Source: Acidobacteriaceae bacterium (GTDB lineage: Bacteria; Acidobacteriota; Terriglobia; Terriglobales; Acidobacteriaceae). From it: 64,000 bases of DNA. The translations under genes and the position numbers were made by a program. Below the pieces are notes generated by a model that saw only the letters and a list, made by a program, of their open reading frames with translations, was not told where the DNA came from and made no database searches. Numbering within the stretch: position 1 is the first letter of the stretch; each line of letters opens with the position of its first letter. Location of the stretch: assembly GCA_003131585.1 (NCBI GenBank), contig PKVW01000051.1, positions 10,506 to 74,505 on the forward strand. Direction: 5' to 3'. This document shows, one piece after another, positions 31,801 through 39,019 of this stretch.

Positions 31801-32075
31801 TTTACGAACAACCGCTGGCCGTTACGCTAATGCTCGCTCCCAACGGGGGCGCGGTCGCGGTCCTGGCTTCCAGCGGGCTAAATCAGGCGGCGCCTCAGAC
31901 AACTCTCGACGAGCTGATCGTGCAGAGTGCCCTGAACCCGCCGTACCTGGCTCTGGGAGACGCGATTCTCAAGGCCAAGTCCGGCATCACCGACCTCGGC
32001 GTGCGCAAAACCTATAACCTGCTTGGCGATCCCGCGATGCAGATCAAGCCTCCAGGCAAGAATCCGTCGCACTAA
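22866..32075 (+). CDS. Giant fused protein: S26-type signal peptidase domain + TM + Gly-rich region + ~10 DUF11 repeats + C25 (gingipain-like) peptidase domain
   Basis: S26 motifs ARGASMSPAIRDGE, FRLHRLV, TRGDCGMEDD; TM SSLALLGLLAMLLVTPY; repeated ADLSVTN...NPV...NITYTQ.VTN.GPS; C-terminal NYAGHGSEDQW and VFLIMNCLNGLF; GTG 22866 overlaps HPrK-like stop (GTGACTGA). Confidence 0.88.
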   Translation: MTDCTSADCAKTDCAKTDCAKEDRPHSAQFESFSLECLQAGLRVRFQARGASMSPAIRDGEIVYVKPASGAALRRGDIVLVKGDRGFRLHRLVRADGCRDLFITRGDCGMEDDPAVRSEQILGVAIAKEVRVGRRVVRAKFRGMGGRFLRGVARAQVVLKTLRGMAGGVLPVRAISHAAVRDRVRSSLALLGLLAMLLVTPYSRGQVAIDSTSSKANERTGAGTVTVNFNHTTTAAANRLLLVGVSMNITNAPTTGVLGVTYNGTALSFVGAHNDAGNTRRVEMWYLLNPVNGTNAIVVSVNIPVAQTVGIVAGATTFTGVDQTVPLGPFVAADGANGANSQLDVPSVVNGMVIDTLATGGDQVIAIPGPQALQWSARTGFAVPPDVHGTGSTRAGAPSIPISEIFNGTSNWSLGAVSINPSAADIGVTTSVASAVFLGQNTVYNITVTNNGPSPANNVVLTDTWAAPGLTLVSANPSAGTTCVGTAPITCTLPTPLNSGATATVAVTVTASAAGSYANTAAVTDSGTPPDPNTGNNSYTAVATVQAIACAAVSQATAGNNLTGILNTYYAGAASVLPGATSITVKAGTGGPGGAPTPIVAGNLLLVIQMQDASINDSNNVAYGNGSTGQGFTALNSAGDYEFVTATGAVGVGGGSLSISGAGSGGGLVFAYHSAAASATAGQSTYQVIVVPQYTTASFNSITPPTALAWNGSTGGVLALDTSSTLTLNGATVSVSGPGFRGGAGLQLGGGGGSNTDFLQTAPATYTPAGNPPPPPVQAGDDAPKGEGIAGTPFWIESGGTFLSSGSSYPSGVAGTDGSMGRGAPGNAGGGGTDGDPAANDQNAGGGGGGNGGNGGFGGDSWSSNLSVGGEGGAAFPATVNRIALGGGGGAGTRNNSNGDTQASGGAAGGGIIVIRANALSGTATLTANGVSAYNGTANDAGGGGGAGGSIVVLSANGGEGGLTLQANGGNGGNAWQSQAYSLANRHGPGGGGGGGVVLVSGAPASIGVSGGASGTTLNPGVTYGATAGTTGASVTNASISQTSGTQSGAQCTPDVTLGKSHVGNFTRGSTASYTVPVSNLSPYGSTNGTVTVNDTLPVGLTPTSASGAGWACSIASQTVSCVDSTVLAASSSYPSITISANVASTAPSTVTNTAVVSGGGEINLANDTATDVASVVSTADLSITNMATPNPVAAGSNITYTQIVTNSGPSAADNATLVEAVPANTTFVSIAAPAGWSCVTPGGGGTGNVVCTNLGMAGSTAATFSLIVKVNGATANGTVIADTATVSSSVIDPNLSNNTAATATVVGTTAGAELTVTNSVSPNPVVIGNNVTYTQVVSNTGTAAATSATLNEAPTGSTTFVSITPPPGWNCAAFPPQCTNPSVAAGATGTFTVVYKVNAGPSVSDTATVNAGNQAFGPNSATATDVVTTAGQADLGLSTAGTPLSVFAGNDITYTETVTNSGPSAASAVSFTESIPNTTIVSASAPAGWSCTITTTVTCTDPSVASGASVDIIVVVNVASTAIVPSITATSAVSAANSATSSNNLVTPVSAACDLVVTNLGSPTPVLAGGTITYTQVVTNTGPSNCGTATFTEATPLNTTFVSVSVVTAGGGAWACPNTAPIACTNPSVSPASTGTITAVYKVPLGTAAGTIITDIATVATTTRDTNKNNNSVTVTIAVAGATQADLSVTNTGSPNPVNAGQNITYSQTVTNGGPAAASVVILTETVPLNTSAQSLTGPAGWTCTVGTLTCTIASLPPNTTANFTFVLKVNAIAGLGSTIAQTASVASTTIDPNLGNNSATANVQVADSADLSVTNLAVPVPVLVSNNIAYTQLMTNAGPSTATNASFTENTPPNTTFVSLIPIPVGWSCTLPAAGSAGTITCTNPSFAAGIAAFPVIVKVTAGTAAGTAINDLVTVGSSTTDPNLANNTATAADVVALATQADLIAANLVSPASVAPGSNLTYTQSVTNLGPVAATSPVTFTQTTPPNTNFQSMAFPPGWTCVTPAAGAAGTITCTDGSTLGLNIPAIFTLVLQVIPGTPSGTNIADTVTSSAGNIVPNLTTNSATASAFVADPNSADMAIVKTAAPSPTVAEGDPLTYTLTVTNDGPASATNVIVTDPLPSAVTYLSATSTAGTCSEAGGTVTCQLGTMANAATATVTIVTLAAAPGMASNTATVSADQTDPNQANNTSTQTETITSATKIRLQAFAAQMGKDPTGASRVLLFWKTGGEAHNLGFNVYREQNGERVRLNPSLIAGSALLMSGALPKHSGKTYAWIDSSTGSGAGAYWLEDVDVNGTRALHGPVTAEAATSLQAGPETLPTAALMLNQLNQALPAAAFNEGSHPVENVLQEFESTSTQRQKQFELAAHPAVKIFVKHEGWHRVTQPELIKAGLDPNVDPALLHLYAEAVEQPIEIAGASAGPGGFGPQAALQFYGTGIDTQYSGTRVYWLVAGEAPGQRIHRLQPSTGSNQPPASFPFTAEITPHTTYFAALITSNGNNFFGPLVSSTLVDQTVRVPHLDKSSTNPARLEIILQGVILGVPHDVTIALNGSPLGALTFTGQDKGRFHANLPPGVLQEGDNTVTLTAQGGEYDTSLVQSIRITYPHSYMADSDGLKFTGRAGDELKVAGFTSAPVIVLDITNPAQPVELTPQISSDKIASDTTSNPAQYALEMQVPWSTTNPASTARHTLLALAAGRIASSSGIRQNHPSHWHRAQPGIEIVMVSHEAFADALSPLVRAHEAEGKSAAVVSIDDLYDEFSFGEHNPTAIRDFLRTASKVWRTAPRYLLLNGRASIDPRNYLGFGHLDFVPTKIVPTTSLMTASDDWFSDFSDSGLPTIATGRLPVSTVDEARLVAGKVSAYEGQSTNGAWTSQALMVADVNDTENFTQDSELVQAQLPAALQVTDVFASTMSIAAAQQEILAAINSGQLLVNYAGHGSEDQWSGDNLFNSTVANSLTNASSLPVFLIMNCLNGLFQDVYEQPLAVTLMLAPNGGAVAVLASSGLNQAAPQTTLDELIVQSALNPPYLALGDAILKAKSGITDLGVRKTYNLLGDPAMQIKPPGKNPSH

Positions 32076-32082
32076 AGCAAAA

Positions 32083-32103
32083 GCCGCGATCCGGCATCGC
32101 GGC
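32083..32103. terminator. Rho-independent-like hairpin after the giant gene
   Basis: aaa-gccgcgat-ccggc-atcgcggc-cttt, between converging genes. Confidence 0.7.
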
Positions 32104-32172
32104 CTTTGGCTGAAACCTTACTGGAATTGAAGCGAAAATTCCGAACCGCGGCGCCTGTGCCACCCGATCCCG

Positions 32173-32337
32173 CTACTGTATCGAACTGGCTGTATTGGAG
32201 AACACGCTATTCGCGTTGGATCCAATCAGGCGTATCGTGCCCACCACCAGAACCAGGATCACAGCCAGCATTACCGCGTATTCGGCGATATCTTGCCCCG
32301 CATCTTCCGCCCAAATCCTGCGAATAAGTTCGGACAT
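32173..32337 (-). CDS. Flp/Fap-type pilin
   Basis: MSELIRRIWAEDAGQDIAEYAVMLAVILVLVVGTIRLIGSNANSVFSNTASSIQ; class IVb pilin pattern with SD gaggaggg. Confidence 0.88.
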   Translation of the reverse strand: MSELIRRIWAEDAGQDIAEYAVMLAVILVLVVGTIRLIGSNANSVFSNTASSIQ

Positions 32338-32467
32338 GCCCTCCTCCAATCCGCACATCTGTTCCCTGTGAGAGGGAACAACTGCAATCGACGCACCATA
32401 ATGAGGCACGGTGCGGTGCTTGTCAAATGCGATGCTTGGGGTGAGCCGAACGCTTTGTCGCGGCCTG

Positions 32468-33280
32468 TTAAGCCCCCGGTTTTAGCAGAGACCGTCCCGA
32501 ATAATCCAGTCGCTTCAAAGGCAAGTTGGTCCCCCTCCGCGCAAGGAATTCATCGACTGCTTTGCGAGCGCCCTTCCAGTATCCATAGTCGTCAAACTGA
32601 ATGATGCCCCCTGGAACCACTTTGTCATATAGAGTTTCCAGGCAGACTCTCACGCTTTCATACCAGTCCCCGTCAATGTGGAGCAGGGCAATGCGATCGA
32701 GTCGACTGAGCGGAAGTGTGTCCTGAAACAAACCCTTCACGAATTGGACTCCGTCCGCCACCTCGTACCGTCCAAAGAGTTCCCGCACTTCGTCGAGCTG
32801 GCCCCGGCAGCTTCCGGTGAAAAGTTCGGCGATTTCGTAGTCTGGATCGTCGGCCGTGGGAGCAGGTAAGCCTTCAAACGTATCGAAGAGCCACAAATCA
32901 CGCCGCTGTCCCAGTCGCCTGAGCGTCAGCGCCATCAGCGCCGCGCTTCCGCCACGCGCGCATCCGCACTCCACCAGATCTCCGTCGAGACGGTTTTGCA
33001 CGACATACTTCACGCCTTGATGCAGCGCCCGCAGGCGCGCAGGGCTGCACATGGTATGGCGGCGAACCCGGCGGTATAAGCTCGAAAACTCAGACGGAGA
33101 GATAAGGTGCCAGGCCTCCGCGGCCGACCGTATCGCCGTATCGGCCACGACCTCGGGATCGCGCAATCTGTACAGGATCTCTTTGACGGGATGGTTTTGC
33201 CGGGAGCCTGCCCCACCCCGCTGCTTTTCCGCCGCCGGATTGGGCTGGATGCAAGGCTCGCTCATGGAAGGGTCGAACAT
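32468..33280 (-). CDS. TylF/macrocin O-methyltransferase-like protein
   Basis: GDLVECGCARGGSAALMALTLRRLG...LWLFDTFEGLPAP...LLHIDGDWYESVRVCLETLYDKVVPGGIIQFDDYGYWKGARKAVDEF. Confidence 0.88.
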   Translation of the reverse strand: MFDPSMSEPCIQPNPAAEKQRGGAGSRQNHPVKEILYRLRDPEVVADTAIRSAAEAWHLISPSEFSSLYRRVRRHTMCSPARLRALHQGVKYVVQNRLDGDLVECGCARGGSAALMALTLRRLGQRRDLWLFDTFEGLPAPTADDPDYEIAELFTGSCRGQLDEVRELFGRYEVADGVQFVKGLFQDTLPLSRLDRIALLHIDGDWYESVRVCLETLYDKVVPGGIIQFDDYGYWKGARKAVDEFLARRGTNLPLKRLDYSGRSLLKPGA

Positions 33281-33294
33281 TGCAGGGTCGATCG

Positions 33295-34461
33295 CTATCG
33301 CCGACGCAAGCCCAGCACGCTCAAGAAGAAACTCGCAAAAATGGTTTGCACTCCGAGCGTAAGGGACAACGCTGCCGGGATCACAACGCGCATGGTGCGG
33401 GAATAATCCAGTAATCCGAAGTGCTGCGCTCCCCAACCGCTGACCGCATAAACCGAAGCGGCTAGTCCCGCCATGGTCAGCAGAGCCCCCACGCCCAGGC
33501 CAACCTCAAGCGTGATATAGCCGAACAGCTTGTCCAGCGCTGGGTCTGGAGGAAGCAGTCCCTCCGAGATCGCAAACAGCTTGGTGAATACGGCGAACGC
33601 GATCGCATGAAATCCCAGCATCACGAAGGCGGCGGCATAAACCAGCGTGTGAACGTCGAACGTGACATTTCCAACAGCCCTCGGCGCGGGCAACAACCAC
33701 AAGCCCAACCCAGAGCCCGCCAGCATCAGCGCCATCCCGGGATAAAGGAACAACCAGCGCGGGCTGTAGAGCAAAAAGAAGCGCAGGGTGCGCCAGCCGT
33801 CACGCCAGGTCCGCAAATGAGGGGGACGATTGCGCCCGTCCGGCGAAAGCGTGGTGGGAACTTCGGCGATTCGCAACTGCAGCAGAGTGGCCTTCACCAC
33901 CATCTCTGTCGCAAACTCCATGCCGGTCGTGCGCAGCGCCATGCGCTCGTAGGCGTCTTTGCGGAATCCCCGCAGACCGCAATAGAAATCCCCCACTGGA
34001 CTGTGGAAGAACAAACGGCCAATCCGTGTCAGCAGCGGGTTTCCGAAGTAGCGATGCAACGCAGGCATGGCATCCTTCTGAATGCCCCCGCGGAAACGGT
34101 TCCCCATCACCACGTCGGCGCCCTGGCGCAACTGCTCCACGAACCGCGGGATGTGTCCAAAATCGTAGCTGTCGTCGGCGTCCCCCATCACGACGTATTT
34201 GCCGGCCGCGACGGCGATTCCTCCCATCAGGGCGTTGCCGTATCCCCTCGCCCGCACATTCACAACCCTGGCCCCCATCCGCTCCGCGATCTCCACCGAG
34301 CCGTCGCTGCTCCCGTTATCCGCCACGACGATCTCTCCCGCGATATTGGCCTCGCGAAGGGCGCGCTGCGCCTTGCCGATACAGGTCTCCAGCGTTTCCG
34401 CCTCGTTCAGGCAAGGCATGACCACCGAGACTTCAATCGTCTCCGATTCTTTCGCCGGCAT
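33295..34461 (-). CDS. Family 2 glycosyltransferase with C-terminal TM helices (DPM1/DPG-synthase-like)
   Basis: EVSVVMPCLNEAETLETCIGKAQRAL...VVADNGSSDGS...MGDADDSYDF; C-terminal TM segments. Confidence 0.9.
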   Translation of the reverse strand: MPAKESETIEVSVVMPCLNEAETLETCIGKAQRALREANIAGEIVVADNGSSDGSVEIAERMGARVVNVRARGYGNALMGGIAVAAGKYVVMGDADDSYDFGHIPRFVEQLRQGADVVMGNRFRGGIQKDAMPALHRYFGNPLLTRIGRLFFHSPVGDFYCGLRGFRKDAYERMALRTTGMEFATEMVVKATLLQLRIAEVPTTLSPDGRNRPPHLRTWRDGWRTLRFFLLYSPRWLFLYPGMALMLAGSGLGLWLLPAPRAVGNVTFDVHTLVYAAAFVMLGFHAIAFAVFTKLFAISEGLLPPDPALDKLFGYITLEVGLGVGALLTMAGLAASVYAVSGWGAQHFGLLDYSRTMRVVIPAALSLTLGVQTIFASFFLSVLGLRRR

Positions 34462-34679
34462 GGCAACTGGCTGATAATCCGATTCCGCTCTGAGCGCTAC
34501 ACCCACGATCCAACTCCTTCCGCAGAGATCTGAGCTTCCGCCCACTTCAGAAGCACCGAAATCATAGCAGGAACACGGAGGCTGCGGAATCTCGAGTGAT
34601 ATCGCGAGTGCGCTCGCCCATCCCCACCCCACCGGGAAAGGCGAGGGCTTGCGAAGGTCATGCGCGCTTCAGTACAACA

Positions 34680-36353
34680 ATGGCACTGACACGTGAGGGA
34701 AATCTGTCACATCTCAACGAACTGGTTCTGATTGCGCTTCTGGTGGCGGCGGTCGTCGCGCCGCGGCTCGGGGACCGCTGGCTGAGAGCTGCGGAAAGGC
34801 TCGCTGCGCGCCTGGCGGCCCGAAACCGGGCGGCCATCGTTGCGGTCGCCGTTGTGGCGATACTCGCACGCCTCGCAATGCTGGGGCTCTTTCCGGTGCC
34901 GGTGCCGGCGGTCCATGACGAATTCAGCTACTTGCTCGCAGCCGACACGTTTGCCCACGGAAAGCTGACGAACCCACCGCATCCGATGTCGATTTTCTTC
35001 GAGACGTTCCATGTGCTCCAGCACCCAACCTACGCATCCCAGTACCCGCCAGCGCAAGGCTCTGCGTTGGCCGTCGGGCAAGTGCTGGGCCAGCCGTGGA
35101 TTGGGGTGTTGTTGAGCGTGGCATTCATGTGCGCAGCTGTCACCTGGATGCTGCAGGGGTGGTTCCCGGCCGAATGGGCTCTCCTTGGCGGAGTGCTCGT
35201 GCTGTTGCGTTTTGGCCTGTTCACCTACTGGGTGAATAGCTACTGGGGCGGGGCGGTGGCCGCCGCCGGTGGGGCGATGGTTTTGGGGGCTTTACCTCGC
35301 ATCCTTCACCACCAGCGTCCGCGAGATTCGGTCTTGTTGGGTATTGGTGCCGCGCTGCTGGCAAATAGCCGCCCGCTCGAAGGCTTTGTATTCTGCCTTC
35401 CCGTAGCCCTCGCGCTCGCGGTCTGGCTGTTTTCTAGAACTAGCCCCGCTCTCCGGATCACCGGGCCGCGCGTGTTACTGCCTGCGCTTTGTGTTCTGGC
35501 GCTCACGCTGCTGTTCATCGGCTACTACGACTGGCGGGTCACGGGAAACGCTTTCCTCCTTCCTGAGGCGCTCGGCCTGCGACAATATGAGAATACCCAC
35601 CCGTTCCCCTGGCAGGCGCAGAACCCTCCGCTTCACTATCCCAACCCGCAATTCGACGATTTTTACAACGTTCACATGCACGCTCGTTACATCCCCTCCT
35701 GGGCCGGCTGGAAAGATAGGTCATGGGAGGGAGTAAAAGCGTGGTGGTATTTGTTCTTGGGCGGCGCACTTTCGATTCCGTTCGTAACCCTGCCCTGGTG
35801 GTGGCGAGACCGCCGGACGCGTTTGCTGTTGGCGCAGTTTTGCCTCAGCGCCGCAGGCCTGCTGACGGTGATTTATTTTAAACCGCACTATGCGGCCCCC
35901 CTCGTTGCGACAGTCTTCGCCCTTTTGGTACAGGCGATGAGACATCTGCGACGCTGGAAGCTCTTTGGCCGGCCTCTGGGCGTTGGCCTGTCGCGGGTGA
36001 TCGTGCTCGCCACTTTGGCGCACGCACCGTTCGCCGTTGTCCAAACAATCCGAAACGCTCGAGCGGCTCATGCGGAGGATCAGCCTTGGAGTATTTCTCG
36101 CGCCCACATTGTCAGGCAACTGGACGCGGCTCCCGGCCTTCATCTGGTGATTGTGCGCTATGCGCCCGATCACCCTGCCCAGAATGAATGGGTATACAAC
36201 GCCGCAGACATCGATCATTCCAAGGTCGTCTGGGCGCGCGAGATCCCCGGCCAGGATCTGCGGCCCTTGTTGGCCTACTTCCGCAACAGAAGCGTCTGGC
36301 TGGTTGAAGCGGATACTTCTCCTCCGCGCCTCCAGCCGCAGCCTGGCGGATGA
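34680..36353 (+). CDS. Polytopic membrane glycosyltransferase-like protein (GT39/GT83 style)
   Basis: [50 protein letters not shown]; many TM helices; ATG at 34680. Confidence 0.65.
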   Translation: MALTREGNLSHLNELVLIALLVAAVVAPRLGDRWLRAAERLAARLAARNRAAIVAVAVVAILARLAMLGLFPVPVPAVHDEFSYLLAADTFAHGKLTNPPHPMSIFFETFHVLQHPTYASQYPPAQGSALAVGQVLGQPWIGVLLSVAFMCAAVTWMLQGWFPAEWALLGGVLVLLRFGLFTYWVNSYWGGAVAAAGGAMVLGALPRILHHQRPRDSVLLGIGAALLANSRPLEGFVFCLPVALALAVWLFSRTSPALRITGPRVLLPALCVLALTLLFIGYYDWRVTGNAFLLPEALGLRQYENTHPFPWQAQNPPLHYPNPQFDDFYNVHMHARYIPSWAGWKDRSWEGVKAWWYLFLGGALSIPFVTLPWWWRDRRTRLLLAQFCLSAAGLLTVIYFKPHYAAPLVATVFALLVQAMRHLRRWKLFGRPLGVGLSRVIVLATLAHAPFAVVQTIRNARAAHAEDQPWSISRAHIVRQLDAAPGLHLVIVRYAPDHPAQNEWVYNAADIDHSKVVWAREIPGQDLRPLLAYFRNRSVWLVEADTSPPRLQPQPGG

Positions 36354-36485
36354 TCCAGCGCCAGGCTTGGCGGTCCCTTTAAGAGCAATTTAGCGGCTCG
36401 CGATGCCGGGCGCCAATCATGCGGACCATTGCCCAACCGATGCCCCAGAACCGACTGCAAAAGTAGTGGCAGGGATGACAGGAAC

Positions 36486-37685
36486 TCATCCCCATTCCGC
36501 CGCTTCAGGGCATATCGCTTGCGTGCCCCTCAACCGCTCTGCCGCCGCTGCTGCACACACTCCCATCGAAAGGTAAAACAGTCCGAAATAGCGTTCCTCC
36601 CAACTTGGCAGGATGAGGAAATGCAGGCAGACGTAGGCCACGGCCACCGCAAACAACACTCGTATCCGCCCCGAAATCGCGCCGATCGTCCCCAGCAGTA
36701 GGAAAGGCAGGAAAAAGCTGTTTGCCACCAGGGTTATGCCTGCCCTGAACGCGGAAACATAGTCCCTGAATGAAAACCGCGCCACCATCTCTCCCGGTGC
36801 GATGGGAGTGGTCACAAACGCGCGGTAATATAGCATCCGGATGCCGTAATCCCCCGCGAAGTGGTTAATGCACAGTACGGACGCGACCGCAACCACTGCC
36901 AGCACGCCGGCCTTCCACAGGTCGATCCGCCGCTCCCACCAGCACGCCAAAATAGTTGGCCCCGCCAGCACCACGAAGTCAGTGCGGAAAAAGATGGATG
37001 CCAGCAGCAAGGCCACGCCGGGAGCAAATCGCCGCTTTTCAAAAATCAGGTACAGCGCGGCGAACGCAATCAGCGTAGCCAGCGCATCGGGTGTGGTCTC
37101 CCGTCCCAATATGACAAGTGGAGGACTGATCATCAGCAGAATTGAAACCGCAAACGTAAACACCCGGCTTGTATGCTGGCCAATCCAGAAGAAAAGCAGA
37201 ATTCCAATCAGAAAATACGAGCCAACGGAGATCAAAATTCCCGACCGCACCAGTCCCAACCCGCTCTTGCTCGCCAGCCACAGCGTCTGATTGTAGAGAG
37301 GACGAATCGCGAACAGCGGCAGGAACTCCGCGAACCGCGAAGCACTCGCCGCCCGTCCCTGGCGCGATTTGGTCTGGTCCCCAGGCGCGCCCGGCGACTC
37401 CCCGAGCAGGCCCTCCCGTTCTACTTTCGGCACCCATCGTCGAACCTCGGCATACACGCGCCGATGGATTTGAACCATGTCCGTCTCTTCCATGAGCAGC
37501 GCGTTGCCCATGTATTGAATCGAATCCATGCTGTAGACCGGCTTGCGATAGAGACGAATCGAAACTCCACCGAGCATCAGGACGTACAAAAAGAAAATCG
37601 CTCCGGTTGCGACGCTTCTCCGGCCCTCCCACCGCGACAATCGGCGACGGTAAGCCGGCGGTGCATTGCGAACTTCCTGCATCAA
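36486..37685 (-). CDS. Polytopic membrane protein, putative glycosyltransferase-like
   Basis: 399 aa, many TM segments; YSMDSIQYMGNALLMEETD. Confidence 0.6.
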   Translation of the reverse strand: MMQEVRNAPPAYRRRLSRWEGRRSVATGAIFFLYVLMLGGVSIRLYRKPVYSMDSIQYMGNALLMEETDMVQIHRRVYAEVRRWVPKVEREGLLGESPGAPGDQTKSRQGRAASASRFAEFLPLFAIRPLYNQTLWLASKSGLGLVRSGILISVGSYFLIGILLFFWIGQHTSRVFTFAVSILLMISPPLVILGRETTPDALATLIAFAALYLIFEKRRFAPGVALLLASIFFRTDFVVLAGPTILACWWERRIDLWKAGVLAVVAVASVLCINHFAGDYGIRMLYYRAFVTTPIAPGEMVARFSFRDYVSAFRAGITLVANSFFLPFLLLGTIGAISGRIRVLFAVAVAYVCLHFLILPSWEERYFGLFYLSMGVCAAAAAERLRGTQAICPEAAEWG

Positions 37686-37790
37686 AACCTCATCTTCGGA
37701 GTGCTGGCTAGTTTCTCACAAACGAAGACGTGGCGGGAACGAAGATCTGGCCTCGCCCGCTATTACCGCCCCATGCCGACCGAGAGCCGG

Positions 37791-37839
37791 GAACTGAAGA
37801 CTGAGAACTGAGAACTGAGGACTGAGAACCGAGAACTGA
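37791..37839. repeat. Heptamer tandem repeat (GAACTGA)n, 7 units, degenerate
   Basis: gaactga agactga gaactga gaactga ggactga gaaccga gaactga. Confidence 0.9.
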
Positions 37840-37865
37840 ACGAAGAACTGCTTTACAATCTTTTC

Positions 37866-38729
37866 GTGCCCGTCCTTCACAACCTTCGCATCACCCTCGA
37901 AATGATCAAGTGGGAGCACTCCATCTTCGCGCTCCCCTTCGCGCTTTGCGGAGCCATGCTCGCCGCCTCCGGCCTTCCCGCCGCCCATCAACTTTTCTGG
38001 ATCGTCATCGCCATGCTCGCCGCCCGCTCCGCCGCCATGGCCTTCAATCGCCTCGCCGACTCCGCCCTCGACGCCGCCAATCCCCGCACTCGCGCCCGCG
38101 CGCTTCCCGCGGGCCATCTCTCGTCCGCCTTCGTCACCACTTTCGTCGTTGTCTCCAGCGCCATCTTCATTTTCGCCGCAGCCCAACTGAATCGCCTCAC
38201 GCTCTGGCTCTCCCCCGTCGCCCTTGCCGTGCTGCTCCTCTACTCCTACACCAAACGCTTCACGCGCTGGTCGCACCTCGTGCTCGGATTCGCTCTCGGC
38301 ATAGCGCCCTCCGCCGCCTGGATCGCCGTTCGCGGCTCCCTCGACCCTCGCATCCTTCTTCTTACCGCCGCCGTCACCTTCTGGGTCGCCGGCTTCGACA
38401 TTATCTACGCCTGCCAGGATTTCGACTTCGACCGCGACGCCGGACTCCACTCCATCCCACGCCACGTCGGCATCCGCCGCGCCCTCTGGATCGCCCGCGC
38501 CTTCCACCTGATCATGCTGCTGCTGTTGATCGCCCTGCTCCCAGCCTTCGCGCTCGGCAAACTCGCGCTCGCCGGCGTCGTCGCCGTCATGCTCCTCCTG
38601 CTCTACGAACATTCCCTGCTCAAGCCCGGCGATCTTTCCCGTCTCAATGCCGCCTTCTTCACCATGAACGGCGTCATCTCCGTAGTCTTTGCGCTCTTCG
38701 TGGCAGCGGACCTGCTCCTGCGAAAGTAG
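37866..38729 (+). CDS. UbiA-family prenyltransferase (MqnP/4-hydroxybenzoate polyprenyltransferase-like)
   Basis: [30 protein letters not shown] and second Asp-rich motif [14 protein letters not shown]. Confidence 0.92.
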   Translation: MPVLHNLRITLEMIKWEHSIFALPFALCGAMLAASGLPAAHQLFWIVIAMLAARSAAMAFNRLADSALDAANPRTRARALPAGHLSSAFVTTFVVVSSAIFIFAAAQLNRLTLWLSPVALAVLLLYSYTKRFTRWSHLVLGFALGIAPSAAWIAVRGSLDPRILLLTAAVTFWVAGFDIIYACQDFDFDRDAGLHSIPRHVGIRRALWIARAFHLIMLLLLIALLPAFALGKLALAGVVAVMLLLLYEHSLLKPGDLSRLNAAFFTMNGVISVVFALFVAADLLLRK

Positions 38730-39019
38730 AGAATCACGCTGACCAAAACAAAACCGGCGTCCCCACCCCCTGCGGCGGGAACGCCCGTCTCCCCATTCCC
38801 TCACGGTGACGGAGGGCGTGAAGATCTCTGATCGGAACTCTGCCGTCCCTGATCTCGCCCTCATCGTGCCTCACCCCCGGGCCCTCATTTGTCAGACCCG
38901 TGTCTACAATTTGTAAAAACTTTGTCGTGAGGTCCGCCCATCCCCTGCTACCCATTCCCTTCGTAACTCAATTCCGCATCCTGAAACTGGTAGCATAAAG
39001 ATTCCTCCACCCAACACAC

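Noticed and set aside
37716-38864. 382-aa minus-strand ORF, Glu/Gly-rich
   Set aside because: Antisense to the UbiA-like gene; biased composition, no domain
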